Assembly: GCA_031266115.1 (NCBI GenBank)
Contig: JAISBQ010000011.1
Location: forward strand, 1 to 13,980
Direction of reading: 5' to 3'
From: Bifidobacteriaceae bacterium
GTDB lineage: Bacteria; Actinomycetota; Actinomycetes; Actinomycetales; WQXJ01
DNA length: 13,980 bases
This document shows positions 1 through 12,200 of the stretch, piece after piece. The position numbers and the translations under genes are program-made. Every line of letters begins with the position of its first letter. The first letter of the stretch is position 1. The notes beneath the pieces are model-generated. The model made no database searches. It had not been told where the DNA came from and saw nothing but the letters and a program-made list of their open reading frames with translations.

Positions 1-25
1 CTGTGACCGCCAATAGTTCCCTCCC

Positions 26-31
26 GAAGGA
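26..31 (+). promoter_or_regulatory. Ribosome binding site of the giant adhesin gene
   Basis: GAAGGA lies 7 nt before ATG 39 and is complementary to the 3' end of 16S rRNA. It fixes ATG 39 as the start over the in-frame GTG at 3-5. Only 38 bases precede the gene, so no promoter can be judged; CTG TGA at 1-6 could be the end of an upstream gene, but nothing confirms this. Confidence 0.85.
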
Positions 32-38
32 TCTGACG

Positions 39-206
39 ATGTCCCCAACACCACATTCTTCCTCGTCGTGCGTCCAAAATCGGCTGTATCGCCTGGCCAC
101 ACAAGCTCGGCGCTGGCTCCGTTCGGGCGTCTCAGCGGGGCTCGCAGCAGGGCTGGTGCTCGCGTACGTGGGGATCAACTCGGTGGCTCTGCCTGACGCC
201 GACGCC
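39..206 (+). other. Export signal peptide (residues 1-56)
   Basis: The first 29 residues are polar and basic (Arg15, 18, 24, 25 and 28). A hydrophobic core of about 20 residues rich in Ala, Gly, Leu and Val follows (30-51), then a Pro and a likely signal-peptidase site after ADA (54-56). The n-region is long, as is common for large wall-associated actinobacterial proteins. The RR pair at 24-25 lacks the rest of a Tat consensus, so Sec export is more likely. Confidence 0.85.
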
Positions 207-3200
207 CGTTTCGCCGACGAGGGCCTGGGCCGTTTCCCCGATCTCATCGACTGGTTCGAGTGGGGCGAGGCCGATGAGGTTCTCACCATGCCCATCACCA
301 AGTCGACACCGCGCATCATCGCCGGCAAGTCGCTGGTCACCACGTGCACACTGACTCAAAAGCCCGCAACCCAGGGGACGGAAAAGGTCAAGGCGTATCG
401 TCCCGGTACCTGGATTGGCGACGGATTGGACAATCTGTACAACGTCGGCGGCATGGGTGACGACAACACGCTGGTCAGCGGGTTAGCCAACGTGACCAGG
501 GGCGCCGCGGTCACGTTCACCTTCTCGTGTTCCGCCTCGTTTGGCGATGTCCCGGCCGCCATCGATGGCTTGGTCGTCGCCGACGCGGAGTCCTCGAGCA
601 AGTCCACCGATGAATTTGTGCAGGCCAAGCCCGACGGCACCGGGGCCACGTGGCGCATTCTCGACACGTTCGCCGCGTGTCCCACCGCGACCGAGGCCGT
701 GCTCGCCTCCGATAACACGCTGAAGCTTCGGCCGAACGGCAACGAGTGCCTCTCGCCGGCTGGCGGACCGACGGCGGTGGCGTTCATGGAGGGGGCAACC
801 AGTGCCGAGATCACCGTCAAGGGCGGCGGCGTGTCGGCGATCGCTCTGGGCGTCGTCACGGGCATGGATGTGGGTGACGCGCCGGCAAGCTACAACGAGG
901 CCGGCGCCCTGTACCAGCCGTCGTGGAATGGTGGAGCTCTCCAGGTGGGGACGACGAATGTCATGGATGCCGGCTTCACGCTCGCGGCGCCTGAGCAGCC
1001 CAGCCCCCGACTCGGCGCCACCGTGGACGGCGATTCGGCGTACACCTATTCCGACGGCGCGGACGCGGACGATCTGGGCGGCACCGACGACGAGGACGCC
1101 AACTTCCCCGGGCTGATCGGCGGTTTCATCGGCGGTCAGGTCGCGATCGAGGACATCGACTGCACGGGGCCCGGCTATGTGGCCGGATGGATCGACTGGA
1201 ACAGCAACGGCACCTTCGATTCGGGCGAGATGTCCGGACCCCCCGCCACCGCTGGCTCGCCGGTGGTACCGGGCGCCGTGCGGTGCCCCGCCAACGCCGG
1301 GTCACCCACCGATATCGACTTGGGATGGAATATCCCGCAGGACGCCCGCGATGCCCTCGGCGCCACCGTGAGCTACGCCCGGCTGCGCATCGCGGCCAGC
1401 CCTGCCGACGCCGAACTCGCGACCGGATTCACCTTCGATGGCGAGGTCGAGGACCACGCTGTCCACATCGGCTTGCCCGCCATGCACATCGAGCAGACCA
1501 CCACGGGTACGCAGGACTTGCGCGCCGGCGACTCGGCCGCCTTCCGCATCGTGGCCACCAACATCGGACAGGGTTTCCCGCCGGCCGGCGCTACAGTCAC
1601 CGTGTTCGCAGACCTGACCGGGGTGGTCGACGACGCCGCCTATGGCGATGACGCCTGCTCCGGCTTTGCGGGCCTCGCCTGCACGTTCGACCCGGACACC
1701 AACCGGATCGCCTGGACCTTCGTTCCTCCCGATCCGGGCGACAGCACCGAATTGACCTATTCGGCTGCCATCAAGCCGGTCTCCACCGAGCCCGACGGCG
1801 ATGGCCAGGTCCGCGCCGTCGCGTGGCTGGACAACCCATCGACACTGCTGGCCCCGGCCTGCGAGATCGACGCCGCCGAGGTGTGGACGGCCGAGGGGGT
1901 GGCGTGCCGCGCCGTCAGCTTCGATCTGCCTCGCCTCACGGTGACCAAGGCTTCCGATCTGACGACCGATCCGCGCGTGGGCGATCCGGTCACCTACACG
2001 GTGACGGCCACCAACGCCGGACCGGGCGACTTCACACCCGACGCCCCGGCCGTGCTTGCCGACAACCTCGACAACGTGGACGATGACGCCCCCTACCAGG
2101 GCGACGCCACCACGGCTCCCGCGAGTGTCGGCGCCGTTGCGCTGGACGGGTCCGCTCTGACCTGGACCGGCCCGCTCGCCTCGGGGGAGTCGATCGACCT
2201 CACCTATACCTCGACGATCGGACCGAACGGTGATACCGCCTTGACGAACGTGGCGTGGGCACCGGCCGATCCCACGTCGCTCACACCGCCATCGTGCCGT
2301 GCGCCGGTGGACGGCAAGGATGAGATCACCGGGGAGGCCTGCGCCAGTGTCGCTGCCGCATTGGCGAGGCTGCGGGTGTCCGCGAGGCTCGATGGCCCTG
2401 CCGATCCCATCGAAGGCGACGTCCTCACCTACACGCTGACGGCGGAGAACACCGGAACTGCGGCCTTCACCTCGGCGTCCCCGGCGGTGGTGATGGCCGA
2501 CCTCGCCGATCTGATGGCCGGCGCCGAATACCGCGACGACATCGACGCTGACCTCGGGGCCGCCGCCATCGACCCATCGTCGAACCTCGCGACCTGGAGC
2601 CATCCCCTGGGCGTTGGGGACACCGCCACGATCACTCTCACGGTTCGTGTGGGGGACGTTCAGGACGCTTCCCTCGGCGCGACCGCGTGGGCCGCACCCG
2701 ATGACTCTGGCACCACCCCTCCCACCTGTGACGCGTCCTGGCAGGCCGCCGGTCAGTGTGCCGTGGCGAGCATCGACCGCGGCGTGGAAGCACCAGCGCT
2801 GACGGTGAGCGCCGAAGCCGACACGTCGGCCTTCCACAACCCCATCCAGGTGGGCGACCCGATCGAGTACACGTTCCGGATCGAGAACCCGGGCAATGTG
2901 GTCATCGACAGCGTGACGTTGAGCGATGTGCTCGGCAATCTCGACGCCGTCGCCGCCGTCGCTTGGCCCGATCCGGCCCGACCCGGCCGCCTGACTCCTG
3001 GCGAGGGGGTGACCGTGACGGCCACTGTCGCGGTCACGGCGGCCATGATCGCGGACGAGGAGGCACGCGTCACGGTGGAGGCCGGCGGTACGGACCCGAA
3101 GGGAGTCGCTGTGACATCCCCGCAGGAGACCCTCCTCACCCCTGTGCCTCCGTTCGCCGGCATCGGAACGGCGACATTCGAGGTCCTCACCACGTCGGCG

Positions 3201-6200
3201 AAGCCTGCCGACGGCGTCGCTGAGCACCTCGTCGAGGTCGTCCTGCTCGATGTGGCCGGCAACGGCGTCACTGGTGTCGCCGATCAGATCGACGTCGCGT
3301 TGGAGCCCGTATTCCCGCAGGTCACCGTCACCGAGACGACAACGCCAGGTACATACCGTGCCGCGATCGTCTCCACCAAGTCCGGCGTCTACCAGGTGAG
3401 CGGCGCGTGGGGCAGCGAGGCAACGCTGACCAACGCGGGGTCCGGCGACACCATCGTGTTCACCGCCGGCACGCCCACCAGCGCGACGCTGACCTCCGAC
3501 ACGGCCGGACAGGTTCTGGCTCCCGGTGGCATCGGCGTCCACCGCGCCACAGTGACGCTCCTGGATGCCCACTCCAACCCGGTCCCGAACATTCCGGTGA
3601 CGTTCGACGTGCAGCCGGCCGTGATTGTCGCGGCCGATCCGGCCCGTCCCGGAACCGGCAGTTCCGAGGCCCGCTCCTCGATCACCGATGAGGACGGCCA
3701 GTTCACCATCGAGTTGACCTCACCCGTGATCGCGAGCGCCACCGTGAAGGCCACGGCCGATGGCGCACCCATCCTCGCCGACGATGGCGCCGCCCCAGCA
3801 GCCTTGACTCTCGACTTCGACTATGTCGATGCTCCGTGCCCAGACCCGGCAGTGGCGTTCTATACGGTCACCCCGGCCGGTCCCGTGCCCGTGGTGACGG
3901 GCTCCTTCACCCTACGCGTGCGTCTGGCGACATGCGCGGGCACCCTCATGGTGGACCAGGAGGCCTTCCTCGCCGGTGAGGCGACTGGCCGATCGGGCGG
4001 CGGCGACGCCGCGGTCACCGCGTTCACCGCCGATCCCGCTGTGCCGGGCGAGTACACCGCGACCATCACCTCCACGGCGGCCGGCGTCAAGGACCTGAGC
4101 GTCGCGTGGACCCGTCCGCCGGCCGCGTCGGGCCAGCCCATCGCCGCGGCCGGAGCCGATCAGGTCGAGTTCACGCCGGGTCCCCCGGTCATCGCCGAAG
4201 GGTCGGCGGCCTTCGCGGTCTCGACGTTCGTCAAGCAGCCCGTCCTGACGGGTGCTCAGCAGGTGTACGTCCACCTCGAAGACGCTCAGGGCAACGTGGT
4301 GGCCGATCCGGCGGTGGCTGAGCGGCTGACCGGGAGGGCGCCGGGCGGCCAGGCCGCTGTTGGACGGTTCTCGCTGGCCGCGGACGCTCCAGCCGGTTAC
4401 GAGTATGCGGCGGACGTGACATCCGCCATCGCCGGCAGTCACCGGATCGCCGTGGACTACCGCCTCACGCCGTCGGATCCGGTCGAGGAGGTGCCCGTGG
4501 GCGATGGCGGTCTCGCCAACGCTGACGCGGTGTTCGTCGCGGGTGTCGCCTCCTGCGCGTGGATCACCGCGCAGCCCGACGGGCCTGTCACCGCGGGAAC
4601 CGGGGCGTTCGCCGTGGTGGTCGCCGTGACGGATGGCGTATGGAACGCCGCCGATGCCCGGTGCATGGGCAACCCGGTCCCCGAGGCTGATGTGCTGCTG
4701 ACCGCAGACGCCGTGGATGGCCCCGGTGCCGCCACCCTCACTCCCGCCGGGCAGGCGGTCACCGGGGCACAGGGCACGGCCGCGTTCAGCGCCACCAGCG
4801 TGAAATCGGGCGCCTTCCGCCTCGTGGCCACCTTTGGCAGCGACCAGGGCGCCAGGGGGGCCGCGAACTCACCGACCATCGTGTTCAGCCCCGGTGCGCC
4901 ATCGGCGGTGTTGTCGAGGTTGAGCGTGGACGATGACGATCCCCGCCTCGCCGATGGCGACGCCTCCCACGCGGTGACGGTCACCGTGGTGGACACCAAC
5001 ACCAACCCGGTCCCGGGCCGCACGGTCCGGTTCGACCTATCTGCTCCCGTGTTCGCGACCGGCCAGGCGCCTGGCGAAGATGCCACCGCGGTGACCGGTC
5101 CGGACGGCCGCGCGACCGTCTACATCCGGTCCACCACGGCTGTCGTGGCGTCGCCGGTGTATGCCTTCGTGCGTCATACCACCGGCGGTGGCGAGACCCA
5201 GTTGGTCGAACCCGGCTCCGGTGCACCTCAGCGTGTGCTGCTCAGGTTCGTTCCGGCATCGGTGGACCCCAACAACTCTGGGTTCGAGGTGGTCACCCGG
5301 CACGCCGACCCGCTGCCCACGGCTGGCGTGGATGCGCACCGCGTGGTCGCGATCCTTGCCGATTCCCGGGGCAACCCAGCCGCCGTCGATCCGGACCTGT
5401 TGGGTGGCAAGGTCACCATCCCCGGTAAGGCGGACGGCGCGGTTGGGGGGTGGACCCAGGACACGACGGATCCGACCGGCGCCACCTATTGGGCCCCGGC
5501 GACATCCCCCAACGCCGGACGCGGCATCGTCACCGTCACGTATGGCGGCGCCACGATCATGCCGCTTCCGTCCGGCGGCATTCCCGCGGACCGCGCGGAG
5601 TTCATCGCCGGATCGGTCTCGCCGAGCAAGTCCACGTTCGCGGTCACCGATACCCCGAACGTGGCGGCCGATGGCGAGGCGTGCCAAACCGTCTCGGTGA
5701 CCTTGGTCGACGCCTTCGACAACCCGGTCGAGGTCGCGACGGGTCTCCTCGAGGGGACCGCCGCGCCGGCCGTGGTGGGCGCCTTCGCCGGACCGACCGC
5801 GCCGGGCCGGTACGAGGCGTGCATCACCTCCACCAGGGCTGGCTCCCACGCCGTTCAGGTCCGCGTCAGCACCGCTGGTGGCGGCTGGCAAAGCCTGTCG
5901 CCGGCAACGGGCAATTCCGGGCGCGCCGTGTTCGTGGCGGGCGAGGCCGATCCCACGCGGTCCACGCTGAGGCTGGACCGAACTTCGCAGGTGGTTGGGG
6001 AGATCATCACGGCGACGGTGACGGTCCGGGACTTCTACGGCAATCTGGTGGGCGACGAGTCGGTGACGGTGCGCCTGTCGCCCGACACCTTCCCGGTACT
6101 GGGCGGTGGGCCCGGCTACCTGACCGCGAAAACCGCACTCGCCGATGACCCCGACCGGCCGGGTGAGGCCGTCTTTACGTTCACCTCGCAACACGTCGGT

Positions 6201-9200
6201 GACCACGAGGTGAACGCGACGCTGCCCGACGCGGGCGATGAGGCAGTGAGCGACAGCCCGCTCAGTGTGACGTTCACGGTTGGCGATCCGGCCTCGGCCA
6301 CGCTGACGCGCGACACGCCTGAGACCATGTACGTCAATTCGGGTCTGCACCGCGCGAGGATCGCGGTGCGTGACGCCTTCGGCAATCCCGTGATCGGCCA
6401 GGACGTGGCCTTCACGGTGTCGGGCCTACTCGCTGCCGCCATGGTCCCGCCCAGTGGCGAGGTGAGGACCGGCGACGACGGGGACGCCATCGTCGAGGTC
6501 GGCGCCAGCGCTCCCGGCACCGCGACCCTCCGTGCCACTCTGGCTGGATCATCGGTGGCTGCGAACCCGGAAAGCTTGGCTCTACGCTTCTCCACCACCC
6601 AGATCAGCGCCGCGAACTCCGAGTATTGGGTCTCGACGGGCACCCGTGTCGCCGATGGCATGACGGCCGCGCGCTCAGCCCATCAGATCTGGGTCCACGT
6701 GAGGGATCTCAACGGCGCCGATGTGGACGGCGCTGAGGTCGCCGAGTCGATCGGCGTGAGCGTGACCGGCCCCAAGGGGGCGGCGATGATCGGCCCCGAC
6801 GGGTTCGCTCCCGTGGCAGGTCAGCCGGGCGTCTACACGGCGCTGCTGACCTCCACCACAGCCGATGTCATGACCGTGGGGGTGCACGTCAACGGGACCG
6901 TTCCCCCGCGCACCGCCAGCCCCGACACTCTCGCCTGGGTGCCGGGCCCGGTCGATCTGGACCGGTCCGAATTCGCCGTGGATCCCACATCCGTGGTCGC
7001 CGATGACGTTGCCACCGTGGCGGTGGATGTCATCTTGCGCGATGTCCACGGCAACGAGATTCCCGGACGCGCGAATGACCTTCGCGCGTTGGCCCCGCCG
7101 GCGACCGACTCAGCGTTCGATGGTGGGGGGGATTCCGGTGTCTACACCGCGCACCTCCGCTCGGCCGTCGCGGGGCGTTTCACGGTCTCGGTCAACCTCA
7201 GGGGTGAGGATGCCGGCCCGATCGGCCATGGCTCCAACAATGCGGTCGCGCGTTTCCACGTGGGCCCAGCGTCCGGCGAATCGACGCTGGCCGTCACCGC
7301 CGGCACCAAGTTGGTCACGAGCCAGTTCCACACCGCCGAGGTGATGGTCTACGACATCAAGGGCAACGCTGTTCCCGGCGCCGCCGTGACCTTCGACGTG
7401 CCTGGCGTGCGCACCTGGAACGGCGGCGGTTGGACGGTTCTCGCTGACGCCCAAGGCAAGGCCACCATCGATGTGACTGCCGATTCCGAGGGCACCTATG
7501 CCGTCGCTGCCACCGTTGAGGGCGCCGATGGCACCCCGATTGCCGTCAAGAACTCCGGGGCCACGATCGAGTTTGTTCATGGGCCGATCGACCCCGCAAG
7601 TTCCCATTTCGAGGTGTCCCAGAAGGCAGACGTGGTGGCCGATGGCGCCGAGGGCCACCATCAAGAGATCGAGGTCTGGCTGGCCAGCACCGCGGGTGTG
7701 GGCATCGCCGGCCGGGCGAACGCGCTGACCGCGACCATCGTGTCCGGTGTGGGCGCCTACATCGTTGACCTGGACGAGTCCCAGCCGGGTGTCCAGCAGT
7801 TTGTCGCCAAGGCCGGCGCCCCAGCGGGCACCTATGTCGCCTACGTGCGTTCCACGAAGTCAGGCCCCTTCCCCATCGCGGTCTCGGCAGCGGGCGAGCC
7901 CCTCGAGGTGACTGCCGCCGGCCGCGACATCGCCCGGTTCAAGGCTGGGGATGCCTCGCCGACCCATTCGACGCTGCGCATCACCGAGCCCACGGCCCCG
8001 GTGGGCGGCGAGATCCTCGCCGAGGTCCTGGTGCGCGACCCCCTGGACAACCCGGTGCCCTTCCAGTTCGTTGAGCTGAAGACCACCCCCGTCGACGCGA
8101 TCAATCCCGATCGCGGCACCCTGCCCTTCCTTCGTGTCCAGGCTGACAACGAGGGCGTGGCCCGGTTCACGTTGAGCACCGAGGTGAAAGGCATCTACAC
8201 GGTCTACGCCTCCCTGCTGTTGGTCGCCGGAGAGGAGGGCGTCCCGGTGTCCAACTCGGGCCTTCTCGATGTCGAGTTCATTGCGGGCGAGGCATCCCAG
8301 GCCACCACGATGCTGACCGGTAGCACCGGCCCGGTCGCCTCTGACCGGGAGCATTACCACTGGGCGCGGGTGACGGCGAAGGACCGGTTCGGGAATCTCC
8401 TTGAGGGCAAGACCGTGTCCTTTGCGCTCACCGATCCTGATGGCGGCGCGCCCATCGGCCGGCTGGTGGACGGCTATACCTCCACCGCCGTCACCGACGA
8501 GAATGGCGTGGCCGAGGTCCGCTACGTGGGTGATTGGGAACTCGGCACCACCATCGTCGCGGCCAAGGTGGGAGCCATGGCGGTGACCAACAACTCCCCC
8601 ACCTCCACCCCCGCGCAACTGACCTGGGACTGGGTGTCAAGCTCGATGTCGTCGCCGGATTCCTGGTACGAGCTGTCCGAGGGCACCAAGACCGCTGACG
8701 GCGTGCAAGCCCACCGGGTGCGGATTGTGCTCGCCAACGACGAGGGCAAGCCCGTGGTGGGTGAGGCCGCGAACCTCGTCCTGACCGCCACGCCGGTCCC
8801 GGGTTCGCCCGCGCGGCCCGACGACGCCGTGTGGACTCTTCCGGTCCACCCCACGCCGGTCCCCGGCCAGCCGGGCCTCTACGAGGCCTTGATGACCTCG
8901 ACCTATGCGGCCACGTTCGCGATCTCGGTGGTTCACACCGTGGGTGGCGCCATCGGGCCCGATCCGTCGGTGGACCCGGCCCGCACCACGGTGACCTTCG
9001 TGCCCGGTGACATGGACCGCACACAGTCATGGTTCGAGGTGTCGGTCGCCCCACCGAACCGCCTCGCTGACGGCGTCGACACGCACACGTTGACGGCCGT
9101 GGTTCGCGATGCAGCCGGCAATGGCGTGAGGGACCTGAGTCTTGCGGCCGAGGATTCGGCCACACCGCACCAGGTGGCGGTGGACGCGTTCACTTCACCC

Positions 9201-12200
9201 CAGCCCGGGGTGTACACCGCCGAGTTGCGGTCCACCACCGCCGGCTCGTTCGCGATGTCCGCGACGGCCACCGACGCCGAGGGCACGTCGATGGACCTGA
9301 ACGCGGGCGCACGCAACCGCCTCGCCGTGTTCGTCTCGGATACGGCATGCTCGACAGCCTCGACGTTCGAGGTCTTCCCCAGGCCCGCGCCCGGGGATGG
9401 AACCACCGTGGTGGCCGGTCGCGGCGCGTATGAGTTGCGCGCCATCGCGCGGGACTGCACCGTGGGTCACAACCTGGTGGCAGGCGCGTCTGTCGTGTTC
9501 GAGACCGATCCGGACGTGGAGCCGGCGCTGACTGCGCCGGCAAACACCGTGACCACTGGCTCGACGGGCGTTGCCTCGCTGACCGTGACCTCCGAGTTGG
9601 CCGGCAGGTTTGCCGCGTCGGCCATGCTGGATGGGGTCGAGGACATCTCCGGCTCACCGGCCCCGATCGTGTTCGCCCCGGCCGAGCCGGATCGCCTCAC
9701 CTCGACGCTGACCGGCACTGCGGACGAATCCCGGATTGCCGATGGCTTCGCGTTCCATGTCGCCACGGTGAGCGTCCGCGACCGGTTCTCCAACCCCATC
9801 GAGGGTCAGTCCGTCACGGTCTCAGTGGCGCAGATTGGCCGCGCCGCCACGGTGGTGCCCGCGGGTGTGATCTCGCCGGACGGCCGGACGGTCACCACCG
9901 TCACCGATACCTACGGCAAGGCCACCGTGCATATCGTGTCCGATGCCGAGGTGGGCACCGCGCGCGTCACCGCGAAGATCGGCGATGCCGCCACGGCCCA
10001 GCCGATTCTGGCGTCCCCGGGTGTCCCGGCGAGCCTGGCGCTGGCCTTCGTGCCCGACACCGTGGATCCCGGCAACTCCTACTACACCGTCTCGGCGGGC
10101 GAGCGGATCGCTGGTGTCGAGTCCCACACCCTCACCGTGGGCCTGCGCGACGCGTACGGCGCGCCGGTGGCGCTGGACGATCCGGCGCGCCAGCTTCACG
10201 GGACCGCTGTGCCTGACGCCGAGGTGATCAATTGGCGGGTCTCCCCCGATCCTCTCCAGCAGGCCACGTACATCGCGGACATCGTGTCCACCAAGGCCGG
10301 CACCAAGCTCGTGGGCGTCGAGGCAGCGGGCCTGCCCATCCCCACCGCGGCGACTGGCATCGCGAACGATGCCTCCGTGGTGTTCGTGGCCGGCGGCGCC
10401 AGCCAGGTGAACTATGAGGTGTCGCAGGAACCGGGCATCAAGGCCGATGGCACCAGCTATCAGACCGTCTCCATCACGGTGACCGACCGGTTCGGCAACC
10501 ACCGGATGGGCGATGCCAGCCGGATCGACCTCAGTGGCGACAATCTCTCGTTTACCGATCCCGTCTGGACCGTGGACCATTACTCCTCGCGCGTGACCTC
10601 GCGGGTGGCCGGAAGTCACCTGGTGTCCATGGAGTTCGACGATGCCGCCGTGCCGACAACCCTCAACCGCTGGGCAGCGTTCACGGCCGGGGACGCGGAT
10701 GCGGGACGCTCCACGCTGACCGTGTCTGCCGGCATCGTCCGCGCGGGCGATGACACCCATAGAGCCACGGTGCGTGTCCGTGATGCCGAGGGGAATCCCG
10801 TGCCCACCCACGACGTGACCATCTGGACCACGCCGGACACCACGCCGGCGCCCCTGCTGGCGACCGTCACCACCGATGACGAGGGCTGGGCCGCCGTTGA
10901 CTTTACGAGCCAGCGAGCCGGCATGTACACCGTGTTCGCGGCGCTGGGCGCGTCGAGAAGTGGACCGCAGGTGACCGACTCGGGCGCCCTGCAGGTGGTG
11001 TTCGCTCACACCGACATCGACTGGAGCACAACCACGCTGACCGCGACCACCGGGCACAAGCCGGTCAACAATCCGGCCGATCCACACCGCGCCGAGGTCA
11101 CCGTGCGCGACAGGTTCGGCAACCCCGTGAACACGAGTGGCACCACCGTCCAGTTCGCACTGACCGGGCTTCCCGGCGCCGCGCTCTCGGACACCGGGGC
11201 CATCGCCGTGGACGGCGACGGCATCGCCAGGGTGACGATCACGTCCACGGCTGAGGGCACGGCCCGGTTGACCGCTCGTGTGGGGTCCACGTCCGTCCAG
11301 TCGCCGGCGTTCGTCGACCTGGTCTTCCGGCCGTCGTCCGTTGTTCCCACCGCCTCGTCCTTCGAGGTGACCACCGACGCCCGGACCGCCGATGGCGTCG
11401 ACCCCCACACACTGACCGTCCACCTTCGCGACAGCTTTGGCGCCGGGGTCACCGACGCCGCCGATCTGATCGACGTGGGCTTGACACCGCGCTCAGGGGT
11501 GAGCGGCCACACGGCGACCGTGAGTCGATTCACCGCCGTCACCGGTGCGCCCGGCGATTACACGGCGACCATCACCTCGACGGACGCCGACACCTATGAC
11601 CTGGAAGTCCTCGCCGGCGGAGTGATCGCGCCGACGCCCACGTCGCCATCCTCGGTGCGCTTCGCGCCCGGGACGGTGGTGGCTGGGAACTCCAGCTTCG
11701 CCGTCACCGAAGGCGTACGGATCGCCAACGGCAATTCGACCGGCATCGACTATCACGAGGTCACGGCCACGCTGCGCGATCGCTACGACAATGGGGTCCC
11801 TGGCCTCGCCTCGTCGCTCACCGGCTTGGCGACCCCGTTCACCGTGGGCACCTTCTCAGAGGTCGATCCCGCGAGGTCACCCGGCCTGTACGTGGCCGTC
11901 ATCACGTCCACGAAGGCCGACACCCGGCCGGTGAGTGTCGCTCTTGACGGCGCGCAAGCGCTCAGCGCCGGGTCGGCGAACGCCGTGGCCCGCTTCGTGG
12001 CCGGTCCGATTGATGGCGGAACGTCGACCCTGGTAGCCGCGACCTCCGGAACCAAGCTGGTGGTCGCCGAACAGCACACGGTCCGCGTGACCGCTGTGGA
12101 TGTTGATGAGAATCCGGTGGCTGGGGCGACGGTGATGATGTCGACGGTTCCGGTGATCACGGATCCGGCGTGGAACGGCATCGTCCGCACCGATGAGCGC

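Noticed and set aside
3..38. Upstream in-frame GTG at 3-5 as the true start
   Set aside because: No ribosome site can be seen for it in the window, while ATG 39 has GAAGGA at ideal distance and begins a proper signal peptide.
105..125. Twin-arginine (Tat) export motif at residues 24-25
   Set aside because: The RR pair is followed by W-L-R rather than the x-F-L-K-like consensus, and the preceding residue is Ala; Sec export fits better.
541..1651. Overlapping plus-strand open frames (for example 541-723, 802-1116, 1187-1651)
   Set aside because: Out-of-frame translations are Pro/Arg/Ser-rich with no ribosome site or recognisable fold, whereas the main frame through the same DNA encodes the CshA-type and GEVED domains.
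1302..3572. A 756-codon open frame on the minus strand, and similar ones at 5037-6350 and 9822-11423
   Set aside because: They lie wholly inside the adhesin gene; their translations are dominated by Arg, Gly, His and Asp without any domain, and they arise because G/C-ending plus-strand codons leave few stops on the opposite strand.
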